From Planctomycetota bacterium (GTDB taxonomy: Bacteria; Planctomycetota; PUPC01; JACPCR01): a stretch of DNA of 64,000 bases. The DNA lies in assembly GCA_027625095.1 (NCBI GenBank), contig JAQBXN010000035.1:1-64000 (forward strand), given 5' to 3'. This document shows, one piece after another, positions 37,101 through 45,685 of the stretch. The notes beneath the pieces are model-generated. The model was given only the letters and a program-made list of their open reading frames with translations, ran no database searches and was not told the DNA's origin. The stretch's first letter is position 1. Each line of letters opens with the position of its first letter. Both the position numbers and the translations under genes were made by a program.

Positions 37101-37277
37101 TCGCAGTCTGTTCTCCCTTTCCACCTGTTCAATGAGGTCGAATTCCTCCTGAGTTTTGTAGGGTCCACAACCAATAGCCGTGAAGGAAATCGGTTGCTGC
37201 TCGCCAAAGATTGGCCCTGGCATGGAGGTAAGCAGGGAGACGGTGACTAAAGCGGGAAGAATGTGGAGTTGCTTCAT
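34197..37277 (-). CDS. Secreted tandem metallophosphoesterase (purple-acid-phosphatase-like) with C-terminal CBM9-like domain
   Basis: 1,026 residues with a signal peptide (LHILPALVTVSLLTSM). Domain 1 (about 30-270) is a calcineurin-like phosphoesterase with HLGDIMSGG, GDNEWND and ADGHRW, but the first DxH motif is not evident, so it may be degenerate. A fibronectin-like segment (RGPYLAMGTPDSMTIVWRTA) precedes domain 2 (about 410-660), a complete phosphoesterase: VVGDSGTGG, HVGDMAYSRG, TMGNHEGK, AYFHHPPY, LTGHSHIYERS. The end (about 810-1026) resembles CBM9/DOMON carbohydrate-binding domains (APQIDGLL, DDCDEIFI). It probably hydrolyses phosphate esters outside the cytoplasm while bound to glycans. 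It has its own terminator. The receiver gene at 37364 is divergent. Confidence 0.85.
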   Translation of the reverse strand: MKQLHILPALVTVSLLTSMPGPIFGEQQPISFTAIGCGPYKTQEEFDLIEQVERENRLRQSEFMVHLGDIMSGGPPGTEDRYSRVAGILKQLHMPTFIVVGDNEWNDKNDPDLAWKYWNRYFMNFHDHWLKGRLVKPPYSRIYGVEQQSIRPENFAFQRKGVLFIGINLPGGRIHDQAEWDARLPQNAEWVQGNFQRHGNVVRAAVVFAQASPQAAHNTFFEPFRAAAKLFGKPVLYIHADGHRWIKDNMWPEKNILRVQTDQVDITEPLLVTVKAEAAPGEEIFQFDRRYLRGPYLAMGTPDSMTIVWRTAYSEPPTVRYGSAPDQLFRTVSAKDILLKTTETEDETLRLHSAREGTRQFEARLTNLVPGTKYFYAVYSGDRAIAGPGKDFFFTTSPPAGSKKPFRFWVVGDSGTGGQPQADVHNAMRKYVGRRPLDFYMHVGDMAYSRGTDWEFQHHFFTPYQTTLRNTVCWPTMGNHEGKTSKGETSKGPYYDCYVLPTEGQVGGVASGTEAYFSFDYANAHFVCLDSYDLDRLPTGDMAKWLEADLDNAKADWLIAYFHHPPYTKGSHDSDIEEELIEMRQHIMPILESVGVDLVLTGHSHIYERSMLMDGAYDTPTVAEKVILDDGRSTYRKSEGLNSNEGTIQIVTGNGGTGLTRRGTMPVMKSVVLEHGSVIIDVDGDTLTGIMVNSQGRRRDRFRIVKRGEVKAVPLANPKQLPWFVNFKSLAVEIKMSEPSADGTTEAELKIPGIPVKGVLANIVWSTKGTSWKVEPAEQEIELQPNTTAIATFKIQTDQLFPIATPQLTFKTKELTSAGVASLVIPPYRNTTIQSMKSAPQIDGLLTEVKEGGMKPNEGMIEYNGSGMSKNPTEFFVGLHQNHLYVAIINHESEMNKMKIMPRPRDGDVWQDDCDEIFIQREGVKDYYQVIVSAANGIYDSKDGWTPASIAWNAKITSAVKIGDDNWVVEALIPLDMLGPPLKKGDVLRFNICRNNPIHKELSQWSHTNKKSNHAPQFFGRAVVAE

Positions 37278-37363
37278 ATTTCTTAAAACTCTTGACTCAA
37301 CAGGGTGACGCCCGAACCAAGGATGCTACGATCCGGACCATTCGTTGTCACAGTGAGGCTATT

Positions 37364-37813
37364 ATGTTTTTTGGCAAGTTAAAAGTTCTGGTAGCAGAAG
37401 ACAGCAAACTCCAACGGGCGATGCTGGTCACCATCCTGAAGGCTCGCAAGGATTACACGATTATCGAAGCGGCAGACGGGCTCGAGGCACAGCAGCTCAT
37501 CGAAAAGAAGAGGCCGCAACTGTGCATTCTCGATGTGGAGATGCCCGGTATGAGAGGCCACGAGCTTTGCTTCTGGATGAAGAGCAATGACAAATTTGCG
37601 CATATCCCCGTGATGATCGTCACTGCTACTACCAAGAATGCGAAGATGAGTGATGAGGAGCTCTGCGTTAAATTCAAAGCGGATGACTTTATTACCAAGC
37701 CCTATCAATCTGCGGACATCTACAAGCGGATAGATCAGTTGATCAAGAGTTACACCGGGCCGGAGAAGGGCGGGACGAGGATGCTTCAGAACAAAATCAG
37801 GTGGCGCCTCTAA
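37364..37813 (+). CDS. Single-domain response regulator
   Basis: 149 residues from the ATG at 37364 (MFFGKLKVLV), preceded by a GAGG six bases upstream. The frame is open to 37292, but that extension is unlike a receiver. Canonical receiver features are all present: LVAEDS, the acceptor aspartate in LCILDVEMPGMRG, the threonine in MIVTATT and the lysine in FITKPYQ. No output domain follows, so it should relay phosphate or act by protein contact, as in CheY-like regulators. No kinase gene is adjacent. The receiver-kinase at 41123 or the hybrid kinase could be partners. Confidence 0.88.
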   Translation: MFFGKLKVLVAEDSKLQRAMLVTILKARKDYTIIEAADGLEAQQLIEKKRPQLCILDVEMPGMRGHELCFWMKSNDKFAHIPVMIVTATTKNAKMSDEELCVKFKADDFITKPYQSADIYKRIDQLIKSYTGPEKGGTRMLQNKIRWRL

Positions 37814-37970
37814 AGCCTGGAATTGGTGCTTGCTTGCTTGCTTTAGCGAGTTGCCTGGCATCTGGCTTTTGCCTACTGCGGAACAGTCACCTATCGGCTG
37901 TCCCCATTGCCGCCAGGTGGTTCAAATTCCTCGGCCTGGGGAGGAGCGGTAGGGTTGCCGCGGCTTCGGT

Positions 37971-38798
37971 TCAGTTTCGATTCTTTTTTCGTCTGTCTTC
38001 GGGCGCATCATCGGTATCCGGCCTGGGAATATGCTGCCAGTAGCCGCTGGGATCTTCGCCCCGGGCGATGATGGCTGACGCGTGGTCTGGTGCCTGGGTA
38101 CGAACATCCGGCGGCATGTATCGGAGGGTGAGCCCGCAGCGGCGGCGGGCAGATCGATTAGGGTCTGAGCCGTGCAGTAACATATCAGAATGTAAAGTGA
38201 TCTGGCCGGCCTTCATACAGACCGAAACCGGTTCGTCACCGTAGTCCAGGGCATCCCGCACCGCTTGAGATAAAACGTTTTGTTCCTCTGCAGAACTGCT
38301 CTCAAACGGGATGTGGCCGTTCAAGTGAGACCGCGGGATATATCTCATGGCGCTGTTCTCTTCGTCCACATCATCAATGGCCAGCCAGACCGTGATGACC
38401 TTGCTGGGCGACAACGGCCAGTACGAAGCGTCTTGATGCCAACTGACCTGCTTTTCATCACCGGGCGTCTTGCAGAAGTAATGGGTCATGGTCAGGACAA
38501 GATTAGGGCCAAGAAGATCTTCCATGCAGTCCAGAATGCGCTTTTCAAAACACATGTCGTAAAGGCCGCGGCAGTGACGGTGCCATCCATTAATGGAATA
38601 ACTGTTGAGCCCTTCGGCCTCGGTCCTGGCCATCAATTTATCGAAGTAAGCTCGATGCACTTCCATCTCTTCCGAGCTGAAAATGTCGATGGGGAACAGA
38701 TTGCCAAATTCGTTGAAATGCTGAATCTGTTTCCGAGTCAGCACCTTGGGGTTGTCATTCTGAACAGGGAAGAATTTTAGAGTTCGTTGCATATCCAT
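37971..38798 (-). CDS. Phytanoyl-CoA dioxygenase family protein
   Basis: About 275 residues from the ATG at 38798 (MDMQRTLKFF). A frame extension to 38891 contains no family signal. IQHFNEFGNLFPIDIFSSEE is the usual PhyH opening. SWHQDASYWP supplies the HxD iron ligands, HSDMLLHGS the distal histidine, and RRRCGLTLRYMP the arginine for 2-oxoglutarate. Its IDDVDEENSAMRYIPRSH matches the plain PhyH family better than does the protein at 2994. The C-terminal end is highly charged (DAPEDRRKKNRN). Substrate is unknown. It faces the enolase-superfamily gene at 38970. Confidence 0.88.
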   Translation of the reverse strand: MDMQRTLKFFPVQNDNPKVLTRKQIQHFNEFGNLFPIDIFSSEEMEVHRAYFDKLMARTEAEGLNSYSINGWHRHCRGLYDMCFEKRILDCMEDLLGPNLVLTMTHYFCKTPGDEKQVSWHQDASYWPLSPSKVITVWLAIDDVDEENSAMRYIPRSHLNGHIPFESSSAEEQNVLSQAVRDALDYGDEPVSVCMKAGQITLHSDMLLHGSDPNRSARRRCGLTLRYMPPDVRTQAPDHASAIIARGEDPSGYWQHIPRPDTDDAPEDRRKKNRN

Positions 38799-38969
38799 GA
38801 GTGGCGCACGAAAAGACGAGGAAAAGAGGACACCCCGGGATTCGGAATGATGAGGGAAATGTGGAGTTAACCGCTGAAGGCACTTACACATTACACATTA
38901 CTATTACTCATTAAAGCTTGTCCAGCGTAGAATGGCCCGGCCTAGTCACTCCCGCCTAGATAACACCTC

Positions 38970-40073
38970 ATGAAAATCACCAGCATCTCAGCATACCAGG
39001 TTGACCTTCCGCTCCATGAAGGCAGCTACAAGTGGTCTGGCGGTAAATCCGTCACCGTGTTCGACAGTACTATCGTGAAAGTGGAGACCGATGCCGGCGT
39101 CACCGGTTTTGGTGAAATTTGTCCGCTCGGCCCCTTCTACCTTCCCGCCTACGCCAGCGGCGCGAGGGCTGGTATTAGCGAACTGAGCCAGCATTTGATC
39201 GGAATGGACCCGGCTCAACTAGGGCCGCTTAATCGCCTCATGGATGCGGCGCTCAAGGGGCATCCTTATGTCAAGAGTGCGATTGATATTGCGTGCTGGG
39301 ATATTCTCGGGCAGGTGTCGGGCAGGAGTGTCTGCGATCTTCTTGGTGGTCGTTACGGCGAAGACTTTGTCCTTTACCGAGCCATTTCACAGGAGGAGCC
39401 GGAGGCCATGGCCGGGAAGGTGGCGGGCTATCGAGCGGAGGGTTATCGGAGGTTTCAGCTCAAGGTCGGTGGGAATCCTGATACCGATATCGAGCGTATT
39501 CGCGCAGTCGCTGAAAAGCTCGAAACCGGCGACAAACTCATCGCTGATGCGAATACCGGCTGGCTGATGCACGAGGCCATGCGAGTGGTTAATGCCGTCC
39601 GCGATGTAGACGTTTACATCGAGCAGCCTTGCGTCAGTTACGAAGAGTGTCTGTCTATTCGCCAGCGAACGAATCATCCTTTCATCATGGATGAGGTCAT
39701 TGACGGAATTCCCAGCCTGCTGCGGGGCCATTCCGACCGGGCGATGGACGTCATCAATATCAAGATCGGTAAATTCGGGGGCCTGACCAAGGCCAAACTT
39801 GCCCGCGATCTTGCTGTGGAACTCGGTATAGCGATGACCATTGAGGACAGTTGGGGAGGCGACATCACGACCGCGGCCATCGCTCCGCTGGCCCACAGCA
39901 CGCCGACCGAGTTTCTTTTCACCGCAACAGACTTCAATAGCTACGTGACGGTCAGTACAGCGGAAGGGGCGCCTCAGCGTATTGACGGGCGAATGGCCGC
40001 GTCCAAAGAACCTGGACTCGGTGTGCGGCCAAGGATGGATGTGTTGGGTGAGCCTGTGTTGATGGTCAATTAG
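38970..40073 (+). CDS. Enolase-superfamily enzyme, muconate-lactonising subgroup (cis-3-hydroxyproline dehydratase / proline-betaine epimerase-like)
   Basis: 367 residues. The capping domain has [20 protein letters not shown], which resembles the hydroxyproline-betaine 2-epimerase and cis-3-hydroxy-L-proline dehydratase clade (a WSGG near the start and YLPAY). The barrel carries acid-base lysine (FQLKVGG), metal ligands D (IADANTGW), E (YIEQPC) and D/E (FIMDEVID), and the second lysine in NIKIGKFGG. It abstracts an alpha proton and epimerises or dehydrates a carboxylate substrate. The proline-derivative assignment is by clade resemblance only. No transporter or proline catabolic gene is adjacent. 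Confidence 0.75.
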   Translation: MKITSISAYQVDLPLHEGSYKWSGGKSVTVFDSTIVKVETDAGVTGFGEICPLGPFYLPAYASGARAGISELSQHLIGMDPAQLGPLNRLMDAALKGHPYVKSAIDIACWDILGQVSGRSVCDLLGGRYGEDFVLYRAISQEEPEAMAGKVAGYRAEGYRRFQLKVGGNPDTDIERIRAVAEKLETGDKLIADANTGWLMHEAMRVVNAVRDVDVYIEQPCVSYEECLSIRQRTNHPFIMDEVIDGIPSLLRGHSDRAMDVINIKIGKFGGLTKAKLARDLAVELGIAMTIEDSWGGDITTAAIAPLAHSTPTEFLFTATDFNSYVTVSTAEGAPQRIDGRMAASKEPGLGVRPRMDVLGEPVLMVN

Positions 40074-40178
40074 AAGAAGAGGCTTAGCGAGCATGGTTCG
40101 CCTTACCAATTTGGAATTGAACCCCCCGGGGCGTAAGAATCTGAATTTTGCAGGATGGGTTTGTCACTTGTTATAAGA

Positions 40179-40197
40179 GCCGGGTTACCAACCCGGC
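40179..40197. repeat. Palindrome GCCGGGTT-ACC-AACCCGGC
   Basis: A perfect 8-bp-stem hairpin in the spacer, 24 bases before the DUF483-like gene. The same GCCGGGTT/ACCCGGC element occurs at 15743-15772. It is likely a dispersed palindrome, but it could also end the transcript of the upstream gene. Confidence 0.65.
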
Positions 40198-40219
40198 CTG
40201 AGATTAAATACCTTCAATT

Positions 40220-40984
40220 ATGCGGAACGCATTCAGTCAACTGCTCTCTGAATTGGAAGGCATATCGACTTCTGATATTCCTCTTATCGAGTGGCATCAC
40301 AAGCTGTGCTTTCTCGCGGTGGTGATGGATGAGAAGCCCGCGTTTGCCATCGGATTCGATGAGCCTGTCCCCCCTCGACTGGTTCACTTTCTTGACCAGC
40401 AGTCACCACTCCTCGGGCTGAAAGTTTTTTCAACGAAGCGTCCGCCCCGAGAGTATTTGAAGATGGCTGATGTCCCTCCTGCAATAGCTCTTGCCATTGT
40501 AGACAAGTGGGACAGATCAAACCGGACGAATCACAGCGTTACCTGGGTGGTGAAGCGTGAGGATTGCAAGGAGGCAGTGGAAAGGGCCGTTAAAGGCGAA
40601 GCGAGGCTCGGTGATGCGCTTGGATATCCCGCCTGCTGTGCGGAGGCTTACAACGCTGACCGTGCGCTGCACCTTCAGATGTACTATCAGGCATTATGCA
40701 AGAGTGAAGGTTCCAACAGCACCTCCGTCATCCTGAAAGCTCTTGAAAAGAATGAATCGGTGAAAGCGGAATTGCCAAGTGCGCAGCGAGTCATCCGGAC
40801 AATGTCCCGGTTCTCATTTCTGCCGTTCATAGCCTGCCAGTCCTGCCTCGACAGTCCGGAGTCTCCGTGCTCCAAACGGAATGAAACCTACAGAAGGGTC
40901 CTGGCAACATTGGCCCCAGGGGCGGCTCGCCGCGTGTTAATCATGGCCAGGGCGATGTCCAATTATGGAGGTGGTACTAAGTAG
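40220..40984 (+). CDS. DUF483-like cysteine-containing protein of unknown function
   Basis: 254 residues with no membrane segment. GDALGYPACCAEAYNADRAL (about 137-156) is the hallmark of DUF483-type proteins, which share a GYPxCC motif. A second cluster, ACQSCLDSPESPCSKRN (about 213-229), has three cysteines. The cysteines suggest metal or [Fe-S] binding. The family has no established function that I know of. Its surroundings (enolase-superfamily enzyme before, histidine kinase after) give no clue. Confidence 0.55.
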   Translation: MRNAFSQLLSELEGISTSDIPLIEWHHKLCFLAVVMDEKPAFAIGFDEPVPPRLVHFLDQQSPLLGLKVFSTKRPPREYLKMADVPPAIALAIVDKWDRSNRTNHSVTWVVKREDCKEAVERAVKGEARLGDALGYPACCAEAYNADRALHLQMYYQALCKSEGSNSTSVILKALEKNESVKAELPSAQRVIRTMSRFSFLPFIACQSCLDSPESPCSKRNETYRRVLATLAPGAARRVLIMARAMSNYGGGTK

Positions 40985-41122
40985 AGCGGCTCTGTTCGAT
41001 TCGCTGAATAATCGGAGTATTCTTTTGCGAAGGCCGTAAGCGCTGATTGATTAGCGCCAAAGGTACACTGGCCGTTCAGGCCATAACGTTTATTCAGCAT
41101 CATTCATGACTGTGGGAGCGAA

Positions 41123-42310
41123 TTGATGTCCATGCCTGCACGGCACACGCTTCTGGTTATCGATAGTTCCGATGACGAATTGCAGACGGCTTTCGACCAT
41201 CTCAGCCATCTTTTTGAGGTGGTGGTATCCAGAACGGTTCAAGATGCGATATCAATCCTGAAGACACGTGAGGTCCATATCATCCTGACAGACCAGGGCA
41301 TCCCCCAATTGCTGCAGAGACATTTCCTCAGGATGATGGCGGGCGCTTATCCAGAAGCGGTTCAGACAATTTTTACAGGTGAATCAGAGCTTGATCTCAT
41401 CATCGATGCGATCAATCAGGGCTACGTTTTTCGCTACTTGAGCAAGCCCTGGAGAATCGTGGAACTTCGGGATGTGTTGACTGTCGCTGCCAGGCAGTAT
41501 GACCAGATCGTCGAGCGGAATATGCTGCTGAAGAAGCTGGAGGAGAAGAACCTGGAGCTCCAGGAATCGAACAACCAACTCCTAGAATTAGATCGGCTCA
41601 AGACCGCTTTCATGGCCGTGGCCAGCCACGAATTTCGGACGCCGGTCACGTTGATTGGTGGATTTGCTTCTCTACTCGAGATGAGCGCGGACAAGGTAAC
41701 GCCGGAACGGATTAAGGACACGACCTCAAAGATTGCAGAAGGGGCCCGAAGGCTGGAGCGGCTCATCCGAGGCATGTTCCAAATGCTGGAGTCCGGTGAA
41801 GTGGCGGAGATCATGCATTTTGAAGAGGTGAATCCGAAGAGCCTGGTTCAAGGCGTTTTAGAGGACGCACAACCTTTTTTCGATAAGAGGGAAATTCAAC
41901 TGAACCTCAATTTAAGAGATGTAAGCACGATTTTCGCGGATGCATCCAAGATAAAGGACGTGCTAAATAATCTTTTGCTCAACGCCATTAAATTCACACC
42001 GGACGCCGGCCAGATCGATCTTGAAATGTCTTATACCGCGGATGGAAATATGGTGGAAATTACCGTGAGGGATCACGGTGTTGGGATCGCCGAGCAGGAC
42101 ATCCAACACATCTTTGAGCCCATGTTCAGCTCGTTTGATACCCTGCACCATTCATCAGGTGTCTACGAATTTCAGCGGCGTGGCATTGGCCTGGGTCTCG
42201 CGGTCTCAAAAAAGTTTGTGGAGCTGCATGAAGGGACCATCCACCTCGAGAGCAAGCTTGGCGAGGGCACAACCATCATGATACGGCTGCCGGTGAAGCA
42301 GAACGGTTGA
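41123..42310 (+). CDS. Receiver-histidine kinase fusion
   Basis: 395 residues, no membrane segment, so cytoplasmic. An N-terminal receiver (1-115) with VIDSSDDE, the acceptor aspartate in IILTDQGIPQ, a threonine in TIFTGES and lysine in YLSKPWRI resembles RpfG-type receivers. A coiled coil (130-165, LLKKLEEKNLELQESNNQLL) leads to HisKA with ASHEFRTPVTLIGG and HATPase with DVLNNLLLNAIKFTPDAGQ and RGIGLGLAVSKKF. It senses phosphate on its own receiver and phosphorylates another regulator, possibly the single-domain receiver at 37364. The PilZ gene lies convergent downstream. Confidence 0.9.
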   Translation: MMSMPARHTLLVIDSSDDELQTAFDHLSHLFEVVVSRTVQDAISILKTREVHIILTDQGIPQLLQRHFLRMMAGAYPEAVQTIFTGESELDLIIDAINQGYVFRYLSKPWRIVELRDVLTVAARQYDQIVERNMLLKKLEEKNLELQESNNQLLELDRLKTAFMAVASHEFRTPVTLIGGFASLLEMSADKVTPERIKDTTSKIAEGARRLERLIRGMFQMLESGEVAEIMHFEEVNPKSLVQGVLEDAQPFFDKREIQLNLNLRDVSTIFADASKIKDVLNNLLLNAIKFTPDAGQIDLEMSYTADGNMVEITVRDHGVGIAEQDIQHIFEPMFSSFDTLHHSSGVYEFQRRGIGLGLAVSKKFVELHEGTIHLESKLGEGTTIMIRLPVKQNG

Positions 42311-42357
42311 GGGTGGATGGAGGATGGTCGGGCCATCTCAACCATCAGCCATATCCC

Positions 42358-42762
42358 CTATTCTTCGACTTCCGCCTCTTCCGGTTCGCCGGATCTGTGT
42401 TCCTCCACGAAACGATCAATCTTGCAGCGGTCTTCTTCAGACATGCGGTCAAAGAACAAGGCGAATGCGTGCATTTCCTTGCCATTGACGTTGACAGCAC
42501 CATCAGCTCTGACGACGACCCCCTCACAATCCAGATTTTCGAGGATCTCGTCCCCCGTCTCACTGAATTCGAGAGTAATCTTGATTCGGGCGAATTCGGG
42601 AAACGGTTTTTCGCTCAGGCAATAGGCGCCATTGCGGCTGACATTGCGCGTCTCGCAGTATTCGCTGTGCCCGCCGTTGTCATCGCCATCATGACGGATA
42701 TTACGGACGGTGAAGCGGGTATCTTTTCTCGGGGCTCTTCTTCTCTCACGGCCGTCACTCAT
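42358..42762 (-). CDS. PilZ-domain protein (c-di-GMP receptor)
   Basis: 134 residues. RERRRAPRKDTRF gives the RxxxR motif and NVSRNGAYC the D/NxSxxG motif, the two signatures for cyclic di-GMP. The strand order EFARIKITLEFSE and DCEGVVVRADGAV is typical of the PilZ barrel. It would change partner activity on binding the messenger. No diguanylate cyclase gene is in the window. The acidic tail (SGEPEEAEVEE) is unusual. An antisense frame with no motifs is ignored. Confidence 0.8.
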   Translation of the reverse strand: MSDGRERRRAPRKDTRFTVRNIRHDGDDNGGHSEYCETRNVSRNGAYCLSEKPFPEFARIKITLEFSETGDEILENLDCEGVVVRADGAVNVNGKEMHAFALFFDRMSEEDRCKIDRFVEEHRSGEPEEAEVEE

Positions 42763-42829
42763 GGCTGAACTCCTTGGCTGTGCAGTTAAATTTGAGATAG
42801 CGAATTATAGGGATGACCTGCGCAGCGTG

Positions 42830-43216
42830 TCAAAGTCCGGTCTCTTCATTCCGGGGAAGCTTGCAACCGAGTTTGAGCCGGTTGTCTGCCACCAGCCGGT
42901 ACACCTTCCGGGAGATATACATGACGCCCGGTATCCTGGTCAAAGGCCAAAACCAGTAACGGCCAAATGGAAGGAGAAGGGACATCCAATAGAACATACC
43001 TGCGGCCCCACTGTACCGAGTGCCACTTGGCAGCACGATGTGGAATTCATACAGGCGTTGCTCTAGAGTCAGGTCGTTCAACAGCGCTTCAGCTTCAGCC
43101 TCTGAATTTCCAACAGGGCGCAGCCGATTGTGCCGGTCGAGACGGACCCCCAGACCCATGCACTTCTGGCACATGCCACAGTCCTGATCATAGATGCAGA
43201 TGTATTCTTCTGGCAT
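42830..43216 (-). CDS. DCC-family (DUF393) thiol-disulfide-like protein
   Basis: 128 residues from MPEEYICIYDQ (ATG at 43216). The motif YDQDCGMCQKCM corresponds to the DCC (YDGDCxxC) motif of a predicted thiol-disulfide oxidoreductase family. The rest (MFYWMSLLLPFGRYWFWPLT) is hydrophobic with aromatic residues, as in other members. The frame extension to 43324 is antisense to the neighbouring gene start and dropped. Function in cells is unknown. It is divergent from the YfhO-like gene, 39 bases away. Confidence 0.8.
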   Translation of the reverse strand: MPEEYICIYDQDCGMCQKCMGLGVRLDRHNRLRPVGNSEAEAEALLNDLTLEQRLYEFHIVLPSGTRYSGAAGMFYWMSLLLPFGRYWFWPLTRIPGVMYISRKVYRLVADNRLKLGCKLPRNEETGL

Positions 43217-43255
43217 CGTTGAATGTGTGTATATAAAAGCGTTCAGAATGATTGC

Positions 43256-45601
43256 ATGATTCGCAAACACGCGCCTCCCATAATTATTCTGCTTGCTGTG
43301 TCTGTGCTTTTTACCTATGGGCACAGGTCATGGGATGTACCCGCATATCCGGGGAGCGCTCAGCTCGATGCGCCGAAGATGTTTGTTCCTCTGCGTTTTT
43401 GGACGTTCAAGCATGTGGCCGCAGGCACACTGCCGCTGTGGAACCCGATGATCCTCTGCGGTACGCCCAACGTGGCTGAAATTCAGAGCGCGATTTTTTA
43501 TCCACCGAATTTGATTTTCGCCGTCCTGAACACTGCGGAGGCGTACAGCGCGAGTGTCGCGCTGCATCTTTTTCTGGCCGGCGCCACCGGTTACCTTTTG
43601 ATGATTTACTATGGTTGCTCGCCGCCAGCGGGGATAGTTACTGGCATTACTTACATGTTGTGCGGGCCGCAGGTCACTCACCTGTGGGCGGGACATTTGA
43701 CCATACTCTGCGTGGTGGCGTGGGCGCCGCTCTTGCTCCTGTTGTACGACAGAGCCGTGACAAAGATGTGCCTGTCGAGTGCCGCTCTCGGTGGCGTCGT
43801 GCTTTCCTTGCAACTCTTGGCCGGGTATCCGCAATGCGCTTTATACGCCATTCATACAGCGAGTTTTCTCGGACTGTGCAGAACGGTTTCTTTGTTTGTG
43901 AAGGAAGGCAACCGTAGATCTCTCGCAATCCGATTCGGAATCCAGGCAGTTGTCTTCTCAATCGGTTTTGGACTGGCTGCGATCCAACTGTTTCCTGCGG
44001 CTGAATTCGTCCCGCACTCGGTGCGAAGCCAGACAAGTTACGAGTGGCCTGGCACCCATTCCCTGCCGCCGGAAAATCTCTTCTCGTATCTCGCGCCTGA
44101 ATTCTTCGCCTACTGGGGGCGCGAGCCATACCTCTGGGAAACGTGCGCGTACGTCGGGATCGCTCCACTGTTCCTGGTGATGGTTGCCGTATTTCAACGT
44201 GGTTTTTTTCGAAAAGCGAAGGAAGGATTTCAGTTCGGCAGGCTCGAGATCCGGATCTTCAGCGGCGTCTTTGTCCTGAGCGTTCTGTTGGCTCTGTCCA
44301 GATTCACTCCTTTGTATCATGTGGCCTACAAGATTGTGCCGGGCTTCTCACTGTTTCGGGGGCATGCGAAATACTTGCTGAATGCAGCGCTCGCTTTGAG
44401 TGTGTTGGCTGGATTCGGGCTGGACGCCTACGCCGCACTCGGGCAACAGGCTCGTAAGAACCTCCTGAGGTACTCGAGCGCCTTGACCGCATTGCTCCTG
44501 CTGCCACCCCTCACCGGAGCAATAAATGCGTCCCTGGAAACCTTCTGGCTCTCTCAACTGACTTATCTGGTCGCTCACCTGTCCCCTGGGATTCTTTCTC
44601 CTGAACGACCTGCAACCCTGGCCTTCAATGGTGTGACGGCCGCGGGAGTCGTCTTGCTGGTATTCTGTCTCTGGCAGGCGTTTTGTGTTTATTGGCCTGA
44701 AAAGGAAAGAAGGCCAGGAAATGAAACGGCTGAGAAATTCCTCCGAGGTCCTGCAGTTCGCGTGGTGCTGGTTCTCCTGTTGTTGGATGTCGGTCATGTC
44801 TCCTGGAAGTATTTCTCACTGACGCCACTTGTTTTCGAAGAAGAGCCAAGCCTGGTGATTGAAGCGTCTGACAGATTGAGCACTCGTCTCTTGAACGAGA
44901 AAGAAACGCCAGCATTTTCACTCCACAAAGTGAATGCCTCCATGCTGACCGATGTGCCATCACCTGAGGGCTATGTGGGGAATGCCATTGGTGCCTACAG
45001 CGAGTTTTTCAGGTGGGCCGAAAATGAGCCGCCAAAGAAAGTCGATTTCACTTACGAACGAAACTCGATGCCCAATTCCATGAGTTCCTTCTTCAGTGAA
45101 AGACGATCGCGTTCGTCCCTGCCGCGTGCCTTTTTTCTTGCAGATGCGAGGACGCCCAGTGAACTGCCGCCCCAATTGCCCACCTCGGGTGACGCGGGTG
45201 AATTCTATCCAAGAACCCTATCACGCATGCCTGTTCCGTTCGGGGACTTTACAGGCATCGAGTTCAAGAGAACCGCTCTAATCAGCAGATATGAGCCGAA
45301 TTCAGCAGAAGTGCTGATCGATAGGCCACGGAAGGGAAGCGAAACGGATGGCTCTGGTTATCTCGTGATTACTGACTCGTTTTATCCAGGCTGGACGGCT
45401 TACGTGGATGGTAGAAAAGAAGAATGCCTTCGAATGTATGTCACATTCCGGGGTGTTTACACCGGGCCTGATGCTGGCAGCGCCCTGTTTGTATATAGCC
45501 CATTCAGTATTCGATTCGGGATGTTCGCTAGCATGTCTGTCCTGGCTTGTACTGTGGCTCTCCTGGGATTCAAAGCCTGTCGAGATCGCCTGGCACACTG
45601 A
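43256..45601 (+). CDS. YfhO-type multi-pass membrane protein
   Basis: 781 residues from MIRKHAPPIIILLAVSVLFT (ATG at 43256), chosen over the upstream start at 43223 because the membrane helix begins here. At least ten membrane helices fill residues 5-600. GTLPLWNPMILCGTPNVAEI and AIFYPPNLIF near the N-terminus are typical of YfhO/glycosyltransferase-like membrane proteins, which decorate cell-wall or lipid-linked glycans using a lipid-linked sugar. The C-terminal part (SGYLVITDSFYPGWTAYVDG) is the soluble beta domain seen in this family. The acceptor and sugar are unknown. Confidence 0.85.
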   Translation: MIRKHAPPIIILLAVSVLFTYGHRSWDVPAYPGSAQLDAPKMFVPLRFWTFKHVAAGTLPLWNPMILCGTPNVAEIQSAIFYPPNLIFAVLNTAEAYSASVALHLFLAGATGYLLMIYYGCSPPAGIVTGITYMLCGPQVTHLWAGHLTILCVVAWAPLLLLLYDRAVTKMCLSSAALGGVVLSLQLLAGYPQCALYAIHTASFLGLCRTVSLFVKEGNRRSLAIRFGIQAVVFSIGFGLAAIQLFPAAEFVPHSVRSQTSYEWPGTHSLPPENLFSYLAPEFFAYWGREPYLWETCAYVGIAPLFLVMVAVFQRGFFRKAKEGFQFGRLEIRIFSGVFVLSVLLALSRFTPLYHVAYKIVPGFSLFRGHAKYLLNAALALSVLAGFGLDAYAALGQQARKNLLRYSSALTALLLLPPLTGAINASLETFWLSQLTYLVAHLSPGILSPERPATLAFNGVTAAGVVLLVFCLWQAFCVYWPEKERRPGNETAEKFLRGPAVRVVLVLLLLDVGHVSWKYFSLTPLVFEEEPSLVIEASDRLSTRLLNEKETPAFSLHKVNASMLTDVPSPEGYVGNAIGAYSEFFRWAENEPPKKVDFTYERNSMPNSMSSFFSERRSRSSLPRAFFLADARTPSELPPQLPTSGDAGEFYPRTLSRMPVPFGDFTGIEFKRTALISRYEPNSAEVLIDRPRKGSETDGSGYLVITDSFYPGWTAYVDGRKEECLRMYVTFRGVYTGPDAGSALFVYSPFSIRFGMFASMSVLACTVALLGFKACRDRLAH

Positions 45602-45685
45602 CTGGAATTGGAAGGGCTGCCAGATAACATGCCGCCACTTACACGGGGGACGCAGGCATCACATCAAATCATTGAGGAGAACACC

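Noticed and set aside
36684-37250. 188-residue plus-strand frame as a gene
   Set aside because: It lies antisense inside the phosphoesterase gene, whose motifs are clear.
42307-42768. 153-residue plus-strand frame as a gene
   Set aside because: It is antisense to the PilZ gene, which has its RxxxR and NxSxxG motifs in the other frame.
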